A DNA stretch of 64,000 bases, from assembly GCA_013407085.1 (NCBI GenBank), contig JACCGJ010008725.1, positions 62,001-126,000 on the forward strand, given 5' to 3'. Below are positions 56,880 through 64,000 of this stretch, piece by piece (positions within the stretch are counted from its first letter, which is position 1; the number at the start of each line of letters is the position of its first letter). The stretch is from Atriophallophorus winterbourni (lineage: Eukaryota; Platyhelminthes; Trematoda; Plagiorchiida; Microphallidae). A model generated the notes under the pieces. That model was not told the DNA's origin, did not search any database, and saw only the letters and a list, made by a program, of their open reading frames with translations. The translations under genes and the position numbers were made by a program.

Positions 56880-59800
56880 CTAAACATCAGGTTGTCGTTA
56901 GCCTGGGAGGGCAGTCCATCTAAGGGAAGGAAAACCCTGATTCCAAACCTCCGCTGCCTTGCGGCATACCCGTTTGCAGGAAAGGCTTCGGGAGTGAACC
57001 CTGAGGAAAAATCCCTGCTGCCTTGCGGGAAGAATTTTGAGTCAAAGGCTCCGGGTGGGGTCCCCTAAGCTAACCCCCTACTTCGGCCTTGGCAACCGGG
57101 TAGTATGTCGCCTACAACAAGAACCATTGATTCTACTTCAACCACAACTTGCTGTCAAAATTACGTTCGCTACATTACATCACATGCCGATCCTTATATC
57201 CCACGCCCCTCATTACACACAAGCAATGAATCTCGTCAAGATGCTCCTTCAAGCTCGCCAAACACAGAACAGCCAAGCCAGAGTGCTCACGTCTTGAAAC
57301 CCCGTATGCCCTTCAAGCTAGCTGCATTCAACGTCAGGACCTTGAGACAAACAGGACAACAGGCTGGATTAGCTCGTACACTAGAAATGATGAGAGTAGA
57401 CATCTGCTGCCTATCAGAAACGCGCTTACACGACTCTAGTCATGTGATAAACCTATGCTCACCGAATAATACCGGCGTCAAGTTCTGTTTGCGTGTATCT
57501 GGTGATGAAGAGGCCCAGGCAGCGGGACTTGCAGGAGTTGGTATTGCCCTGAGCTCACGCGCCAAAGCAGCCTTGATTGACTGGTTACCTGTCAATAGCC
57601 GTTTGTGCGCCGTCCGACTTGGTGGCTCATGCAAAATCAGTCAACACAGGCAGAACACTCGTGCTCTTTTCGTCATCGCAGCCTACGCCCCCACTGACTG
57701 CAGTGCTGATTTAGCGAAAGACGAATTCTACCGACGTCTAGACGAATTACTGCGTAAAGCGCGAAAGTCGGATATTGTCATCCTGGCTGGCGATCTTAAT
57801 GCCCGAGTTGGCCGCCTCTCACAAAGTGAACGACACCTCGGTGGTCCATATGGTCTCGATTGCGTCCGATCAGACAACAGTGAACGCCTGTTGAGTCTAT
57901 GTGCTGAGCACCGCCTATTTCTCAGCAGCGTCAACTTCCGACATTCCAAACAACGGTCAGCAACATGGAGATCCCCTCGACAGGACTCTGGACACAAATT
58001 GATCACATTGCGATCAGTTATCGATGGCGTTCCAGTGTGCAAGACTGCAGATCATATTGGTCGACCTGCCTATCATAGACCACGCGTTAGTCTGTGCAAA
58101 CTTAACTATGCGTTTCAGCGGATCGCGTAAGAAAAATATCACGAGGCTGGATACGCTTAAACTATCAGATAGATCAGTGGTAGAGAACTATTTAACGGCC
58201 CTATCTAATGCACTCGGACCCCATCCCGATAATATTGTGGAGCATTGGGCTCAAATCCAAAGCGCAATGTATCATGCTGGCCTGGAAAGCTGTGGAACAT
58301 CCAGGCGAACAGATTCCAACTGGATATCTGCTGCTACAGCCAAATTAATTGACCAACAGCGTTCCTTACCTCCGTGAGAAAGATATGATGAACAGCGCAG
58401 GCAAATTCGCCACCGGTTGGAGACCAGCCTCAAAACGGACCGAAAATCATGGTGGGAAGAGCGGGCAAGTGAGATGGAAGCAGCCCAAGCAGTTGGCAAC
58501 ACCCGCAAATTGTTCCAGCTTATACGCTCCACGGGACCCCGAATGCCCAGCGTGAGCGAACTCATCACGGAAGCAGATGGGTCGTTGATTACCAACAGAG
58601 AAAGGCGAATGGACCGCTGGAGGGAACATTTCGCTGGCCAATTCAATCAACCACGACCACTCTCTGTTGTTCAGCCAAGTGGCTCCACCACTCAGTGGTC
58701 GGCCCCACAGGGACCACATACAGAGGCAGAAATTCGCTCACACATAATGAAGCTTAGACGACGCAAGGCCCCTGGTTTAGACGAGCTACCAGCCGAACTA
58801 TTCGTTGAAGGTGTCGACGTTTTGTGCAGTGAGCTGTCAGTGCTCTTCGGAAAGATCTGGAACGAGGAAACCATACCCAGCGCGTGGGGACCGTCAGCCA
58901 TCGTCCCAGTATTCAAGAAAGGGTCGAGGAAAGAGTGCGGTAATCACAGGGGTATCAGTCTCATACCGGTGGTTTCTAAACTGTTTGCATCAATCATCCT
59001 GACCAGGCTTAACAGCTACCGAGAAGCAGAGTATCGAGAAGAACAGGCTGGTTTCAGAGGAGGACGCGGGTGTGTGGACCAAATCTTCACGCTCCGCCAA
59101 ATTTTGGAGCAACGTTACCAATACGCACGTCCAACAATTATCGTCTTTCTTGACATACGAGCAGCCTTTGATTCCATTGACAGAACCGCTCTCTGGGACT
59201 GTCTCATTCGCCATGGTGTCCCACCGAAGTACGTAATCCTGCTCAAGAAGCTGTACTGCCACACCACCGGCAGAGTCAAAGCCTATGGTGATTTATCCAA
59301 GCAGTTTACCATTTCCAGTGGGGTTCGTCAAGGATGTCCGATCTCCCCATTCCTATTTAACTTTGCGATTGACGATGTCATGCAGGCAGCAACAGCCCAG
59401 CTACCGAATTGTGGGATCGACCTGCTCCCCGGTCGACGAGTTATGGATCTGGACTATGCTGACGACATTGCTCTCCTCGGAGAGGATGCTTGCGCCATAC
59501 AAAGCGCTTTGGATCTACTCGTTGATCAGTTGTCGCTGTATGGATTACATTTCTCTCCGTCAAAATGCAAAGTGTTCCTACAGGATTGGACAGACCCAAC
59601 ACTTGATTTGACGATCGAAAACCATAAACTGGAAGTGACTGACAGATTCACCTACCTAGGGAGCTGCATCACAACTGGGGGCGATATCGAAGCTGAAATC
59701 ACAGCACGGATTGCAAGAGCACGCCATGCTTTCGCTGGGCTACGGCATCTGTGGCGCCGACGCGATGTTGGATTACGCTTGAAGGGCAGAGTGTACCAGG

Positions 59801-60470
59801 CCACCGTACGAGCAGTTCTACTGTATGGCTGCGAGACGTGGACGCTGCGACAAGCCGATAGTCAACGATTATCGACGTTTGATCATCGCTGCCTGCGGAG
59901 TATAGCTCGTTTAAGCTGGCAACAGAAAGTCAAAAATGATGACGTCAGGAGGGCAGTCCTCGGCGATCGCTCTGTGCCACTCTCCGATCATATATCCATG
60001 TGCCAGCTGAGATGGCTGGGGCACGTTCTCCGTATGGATGAGCGACGCCTTCCTCGCCTAGCTCTTTTTGCTCTCGCTGGACCTGATTGGAAACGTCGCC
60101 GTGGCGGACAAAGGAATACCTGGCGGAAGACCCTCAAGCGTCTAACAGCCCCACTAGCCATCGTGGGAACATCGCGCTTACCCGGGTGGGGTCCGAAGGA
60201 CCGTGAAGATATGTGGCTGATAACACTCAGTGTGATGGCAAAAGAAAGGAACCAGTGGCGAGAATCCTGCCGTGCTTGTGTTCCCGTTTATCAATGACCC
60301 TCCCCCTCCCTTATTCCAAAAAAGACAAAAAAGATCAGAAACGGCATGTGTAAACAGACAGACAAAAAAATCCCCCTCTTTTTTCTTTTCTTTCTTTCAT
60401 CATGTACCTTCTTCATGGTATACTTGTTGGCACATCGTCTGTAAAGACTTGTGTGATAATAATAATAAAT
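56880..60470 (+). mobile_element. RTE-2: nearly intact endonuclease-RT retrotransposon
   Basis: 5' UTR (56880-57100, ends CTTCGGCCTTGGCAACCGGG), then the ORF. Endonuclease, frame of 57105-57985: PFKLAAFNVRTLRQTGQQAG, DICCLSETRLHD, LRKARKSDIVILAGDLNARV, NFRHSKQRSATWRSP. Two small frameshifts near 57985 and 58070 pass the frame through QIDHIAISYRW to DHALVCAN. From 58070 to 60297 one frame continues with a single in-frame TGA at 58375. RT: RRKAPGLDELPAELF, FKKGSRKECGNHRGISLIP, QAGFRGGRGCVDQIFTL, FLDIRAAFDSIDR, SGVRQGCPISPFLFNFAIDD, and LDYADDIALL at about 59450. C-terminal block YGCETWTLRQADSQRLSTFD. 3' tail of GATAATAATAATAAATAA (60450-60467). Two frameshifts and one stop suggest a recent copy, not currently autonomous. 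Confidence 0.88.
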
Positions 60471-60489
60471 AATTTAGTCACTTGTGACA

Positions 60490-60690
60490 ATACAAGACAA
60501 CGCTACCTACAGTGCCATCACGGCTACATCGGAGAAGTGTCATATTACGGATAGGTAGTTTACTGTCGATCATACTTGTGGAATGCGCTTCCGGAAGAGG
60601 TTATTGCAGCAAGATCTGAAAACCAATTCAAGCAACTAGTGGATAATGTACTGTCTGTAATCACGGCGAAGCTGTTCAACACAACAGGAT
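60490..60690 (+). mobile_element. Non-LTR (CR1-like) C-terminal fragment
   Basis: Plus: YCRSYLWNALPEEVIAARSE then NQFKQLVDNVLS, the WNxLPEEV C-terminal block of CR1-type ORF2. About 40 codons plus a degraded lead-in. Directly follows the RTE-2 tail. Confidence 0.55.
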
Positions 60691-60699
60691 TTCTTCAAT

Positions 60700-61140
60700 T
60701 GAGGTTCTCCTGGACTTTGTTGCTGATAGAAAGAGATGCGACTTACAAGGGCTTAACCTTCTGTCGTCTATCAAGAAGAAGAAGACTGATGCCAAGTTTC
60801 AGTCACAGCAATAAGATCAGAGGAATTGGCTCCGTAGATATAAAACTGTTTCGCCAACTTATTGACTAAACATTGAGCATTTAATCATTTGATTGATACT
60901 ATTTATGTACTGATGAATCGTGTTGTATGTCATAAGGCGTTAAACAGTTTGATAACATATCTCGCTGAATAGTCAGTGCATGGGAAGATGAAACAGGTAA
61001 CTGTTTATTGGGCGCCGACAGCTTAAATCGACCGTTGGGTTTTTGTGTGAAGTGCTTGGTCCGACTCGATTTGAGGCAGACCTTCGACGCTTTTTGATGC
61101 ATCGATTTCTTCGATTTGGATGAAAACGCTGACATCCACC
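60700..61140 (-). mobile_element. CR1 endonuclease 5' fragment
   Basis: Minus: a leader similar to CR1-G (61030-60920: SSSHALTIQRDMLSN, against PSQALTIQRDPASH) followed by LNAQCLVNKLAKQFYIYGAN and DLIAVTETWHQSS (about 60870-60790). Ends near 60700, so it is 3'-truncated and opposed to the neighbouring C-terminal fragment. Confidence 0.55.
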
Positions 61141-61842
61141 GTCTTCATACGAGGGAGCAAGCTAAGTCTAACATCCTTGGGTAATGTGCTTCTTCATTTT
61201 CATTCGTACATTACAATTTTGTCCATATAGCTGGTTAAAAACGTAATCTTTAGGGTCCATTATCTTCATATTTTGGCGGAAAGGTACTCAAAAATTGTCC
61301 GAAAACACCCCATTAGAAATGTTGAGAGAACACACAATGTAGCGCAACTACTTGAAAGGTACTTTCTTCTGATCCTTGATCGATTCCGATATTTGGGACA
61401 GAATACCTCCTCACCGTTTATTCGCAGAGCCTAGAGGGAGCTGGGAGAAACGGCCGGGTGACCAGTCCATCAAGTGGCGCGTTGGGGTGAAGAAACTTAC
61501 CGTAGCGCAAGGCTCAGTTTGGCGTATACTTTTTCCCGGGTGAAGTGAAAAAGATCCAACTAATAGTTGACTGGAAACCTTAAGGGGTATGGCTGCAACT
61601 CGAAGTCAGTGGCGCTAGTTTATTTTATTATGAGTGTCTTACTCTTTTATCCTATATATTATTATTATATAAAATTTGATTAAAAAACAAACAAACAAAT
61701 ACAAAATCGCATGCACTTAAACTACAAAAACAAACTGCATTTTGCTTATTTAATTTTGCATATCCCGCTTGCCCTCTTTCTTTTTTACTCGTTTGATTAT
61801 CTGCTTTACCTGCTTCATGTTCCTTGGCACTTTGGTATCTAG

Positions 61843-61844
61843 CT

Positions 61845-61896
<52 letters not shown>

Positions 61897-61898
61897 AA
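61843..61898. repeat. (GATA)n microsatellite
   Basis: At least 13 consecutive copies of GATA/TAGA. Lies about 155 bp upstream of the putative BPNT2 coding exon. Confidence 0.95.
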
Positions 61899-62051
61899 TA
61901 TGGTCATTGTCGATAGTAGTGCTGTGGGTTTGGAATCTTACTTTCTACAGCTGCATAAAATCCTCAGTCCTGCGTTCGCTTTATTTATCATAGTCCGGTT
62001 CCTTCATATTTTTCGGCGCTTTACTGCTTTTATCTGTTTATTTTGTTTCAG

Positions 62052-62379
62052 CTCTATGCTTTCTTTCCGATTGAGCAAACAAGGTTGGGCCGTAATAATA
62101 ATCTTATCGTCTGTGTTTTTCCTCTACTACTTCTCCAATGTCAATCCCATTGCACGACTGAAAGGAGATGTCATCAGCGTTCGAACCCTGTTAACTCAGT
62201 GCGTGTTACTGGCCGAGAATGCTGGCAAAGTTATTAAAAGCAAGCATGCGTCAGCCAAACTGAATACCAGAGTGAAAGTCGTTGAAGGGGGGCCTCCTAA
62301 TGAATTGGTTACCGACGTTGATATGGTGTCCCACCAAGTGATTGTTTCGGGATTACATAGAAAGTTTAAACAACTCCAG
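62052..62379 (+). CDS. BPNT2: Golgi 3'-phosphoadenosine 5'-phosphate phosphatase (BPNT2/IMPAD1-like), first coding exon
   Basis: Family members dephosphorylate PAP (the by-product of sulfotransferases) to AMP in the Golgi lumen. The exon has an acceptor-like TTTTGTTTCAG ending at 62051, ATG at 62056 and donor CTCCAG|GTATTC at 62380. It encodes about 108 residues. An N-terminal signal-anchor (residues 9-28: QGWAVIIILSSVFFLYYFSN) predicts a type II Golgi protein, as in animals. Then ISVRTLLTQCVLLAENAGKV, the helix at the start of the phosphatase fold, and EGGPPNELVTDVDMVSHQVI, equivalent to the ...EGA..K.TSGD..S.. region that precedes the metal-binding EE motif. The EE, DPLD and WD motifs would be on later exons, not found in the remaining 1.6 kb, which is repeats. 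An in-frame ATG at 61900 is less likely because it lies before the acceptor-like site. Confidence 0.75.
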
Positions 62380-62599
62380 GTATTCTTGTTTGATAAACAC
62401 TTGCAGTCTAATGTGCCGTACTATTTACTTTCCATCTTGATCACAAATAATAATTAATAATTAAACGCCCGGTTTTTAAGGTACTCCCATCTTGGGTATT
62501 TACAATTCACTGCCAGTTTCGGGCTTTTTGTCTCATCAGATAGAATTTGTAAACTTGAATAAAGTATGCAGTAAATTGAAAAATGTCTGTGACCGATCC

Positions 62600-62905
62600 T
62601 GGAACCATATTCATAAAAAAGTAACTTACTAATGAATCAGTTAGAGCAATTTGTTGGTAACGATTCGCTTCGGACACAGAAGCTTCATCAGACCACGGGT
62701 GTCGTTGTAAACAGGGGTTAGGTTTAAATCGTATTCTCTTGGCCATTCCTATGTGGATTATGATCTGCACTAAGCATGGTAGGCGCTCAGCTTGTTAAGA
62801 TAGTCGGGTGAGATTAAGTCCAACTGACGCAGCCTGCGTACTGTGTAATCCCTTAATTGTTTCAATTGTATGCAGGTGTTGTTAGCATGCGCTGAGAGAT
62901 TGCCA
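62600..62905 (-). mobile_element. PLE terminal-repeat fragment
   Basis: Minus orientation, same family as the ends of PLE2 and PLE3: AATGAATCAGTTAGAGCAA (plus strand, 62630), a hammerhead at 62655-62696, the GGGTGTCG...AAACAGGGGTTAGGTTTAAA block, and the TGCAGGTGTTGTTAGCATGC block that corresponds to 41650-41700. No coding sequence remains. Confidence 0.6.
62655..62696 (-). ncRNA. PLE hammerhead ribozyme
   Basis: Minus: TGGT, CTGATGA, A, GCTTC-TGTGTCC-GAAGC, GAATCGTT, ACCA. Helix I (TGGT/ACCA) and helix II are perfect, but T at 15.1 removes the A15.1-U16.1 pair. Shares this change with 41855-41899. Confidence 0.65.
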
Positions 62906-62999
62906 GAGTATGAATGAATTAAACTGCGAGTCTATCCACGCAACGCTGTACAGTCCTAGACTGCATTTGGGTTAAGATCCTATCACGTTGTTTTGTTTT

Positions 63000-63095
63000 G
63001 TACGACTATCTCCTCTTGAAGGATGAGTCGGCTTCAATGGAGATTCTTGGGAATTTGGATAAAAAGCGGCGTCCGCAGCATCACTCGGCGTTTGT
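63000..63095 (+). repeat. ~90-bp repeat also found inside an RTE-2 copy
   Basis: CGACTATCTCCTC, GTCGGCTTCAATGGAGATTC, GGGAATTTGGATAAAAAGCG. The same block lies on minus at 26517-26602, where it interrupts the RTE-2 endonuclease. Unknown class. Confidence 0.55.
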
Positions 63096-63189
63096 TCGAG
63101 TCAGCTTCTCTAGCCTTTGCACAACCAACTGCGACCTGCAAGGAAGCAGGGAGTTGACAGAAAGAAATGGTGTGCACCAACTTACAGTC

Positions 63190-63360
63190 TACGAGACTCT
63201 GTACCAGATTTTTCCTCAGGGTTTTCTCCCGAAGCCGTTCCCGCGATCGGGTATCCCACAAGGCAGCGGAGGTTTACAATCAGGGTTTTCCTCCCGTTAG
63301 ATGAAATGCCCTCCCAGGCTAACGAGCTCCATCTGCCCGAAGAAAACTGGTTTTCAGGCG
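63190..63360 (-). mobile_element. RTE-2 5' UTR fragment
   Basis: Minus matches 56885-57010: GTTAGCCTGGGAGGGCA, GGAAAACCCTGATT, CCTCCGCTGCCTTG, GGGATACCCG versus GGCATACCCG. Only untranslated sequence is present. Confidence 0.6.
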
Positions 63361-63579
63361 CCAGTCACTCCATCGCCCCTTCTCCTGTTGGTAGAAGCAT
63401 TTCCGCTAGGCTCGGAGAGCCACTCGTGCAGGCCAAAAGCTGGACTTGGTTGTCAGAGACTATTTGAGACGCACGCCATATGGGAGCATTTTATAAACAG
63501 TGTGAGCTTATCCCCACTCCCACCCCCGGCTATGACAACCTATCATTTTGCCTCTACATAGTTGGATATAATAAACAGA

Positions 63580-63730
63580 ATCTGGCATTGTGAGTCCAAC
63601 ATGTTTCCGCGCAAAGCTCAATATGGGTAGCAATTCAATTTACCAAGAAGTTAATTGTGCAGTGCCGAAATACTGCACATTTACACATCCGTGCTGTAAC
63701 AAATACGGGACGGGATTCAGCTTTAGCCAT
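63580..63730 (-). repeat. SINE-X copy, diverged
   Basis: GTGAGTCCAACATGTTTCCG, AGCAATTCAATTTACCAAG, TGCAGTGCCGAAATACTGCA resemble the order in 25425-25545. No coding potential. Confidence 0.45.
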
Positions 63731-64000
63731 AAACCACTCACTAATCCTCGCAGTACCTTAATAACATGTATCGATATTTGACTACCATGCATGCATGTTT
63801 TAATTATGTCTACGTAGAGAAAGGAACAGAGACTTGCTTATATAGGCGAGTTTGTCAAAGTAAACCATCTACAACCAGAGTTGAGGAGTCTATGCCCCTG
63901 GCATTGGAACAGTACCCAAGTGGCACCAATGATTAGAAAAACATCTAAAGGCAGCTTTCACTGCCATGCTGCGTAGCAAGCTCTCATACCACTTGACTAG

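Noticed and set aside
1..64000. CRISPR arrays, operons, rRNA genes, telomere repeats
   Set aside because: None seen. Repeats are dispersed transposons and microsatellites, and gene structure is intron-containing.

Overview
The window looks like a repeat-dense piece of a flatworm nuclear genome, most likely a trematode. The evidence is the mixture of elements: degenerate CR1-type and RTE-type non-LTR retrotransposons, Penelope-like elements (PLEs) with GIY-YIG endonucleases, a deleted Ty3/Gypsy copy, SINE-like repeats, and many hammerhead ribozyme (HHR) motifs, one of them close to the schistosome Sm-alpha type. Host exons are short and separated by kilobases of repeats. The genus cannot be fixed from the sequence alone. 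Nothing suggests a prokaryote, plasmid or CRISPR locus.

Layout. 1-7 kb: a CR1 copy (CR1-A, minus) split by a 5'-truncated PLE (PLE1) that carries an 11-bp target-site duplication, followed by a longer PLE (PLE2, minus). 7.7-10.6 kb: one CR1 (CR1-C) nested in another (CR1-B), both plus. 10.9-17.5 kb: ribozyme repeat, CR1 endonuclease fragment, CR1-E, then an RTE with its catalytic palm deleted. 17.4-20.4 kb: two diverged copies of a TATA-containing repeat and ribozyme repeats. 20.7-29.5 kb: the last two exons of a penta-EF-hand (ALG-2/PDCD6-like) gene on the minus strand, separated by an 8.45-kb intron full of RTE and SINE copies. 30.8-32.5 kb: two exons of a trypsin-like gene, apparently lacking the catalytic histidine. 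32.6-38.4 kb: CR1 3' end, deleted Gypsy, and a CR1 (CR1-F) whose RT core is deleted and whose PHD-like finger is interrupted by a 69-bp ribozyme insert. 40-43.6 kb: PLE fragments and an inverted pair of ribozyme-bearing monomers. 44.9 kb: an orphan exon. 45.1-48.1 kb: nearly full-length CR1-G. 49-56.8 kb: mostly unassigned AT-rich DNA. 56.9-60.5 kb: a nearly intact RTE-like element. 62 kb: the first coding exon of a Golgi PAP-phosphatase (BPNT2/IMPAD1) homologue. 62.6-64 kb: further PLE and RTE ends and a SINE.

The most striking feature is hammerhead ribozymes: about fourteen recognisable motifs of at least three types (Sm-alpha-like; PLE-type with an ACGU helix III; and an ACCGGU-helix-III type in small retrozyme-like repeats). 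About seven keep an intact catalytic core. Two insertions (PLE1 and the 69-bp ribozyme insert) have readable 11-bp target duplications, which fix their ends and relative ages.

Host genes here are fragmentary: a calcium-sensor gene, a secreted protease-like gene and a Golgi nucleotidase, each only partly in the window. All calls come from reading the sequence; no database search was run.
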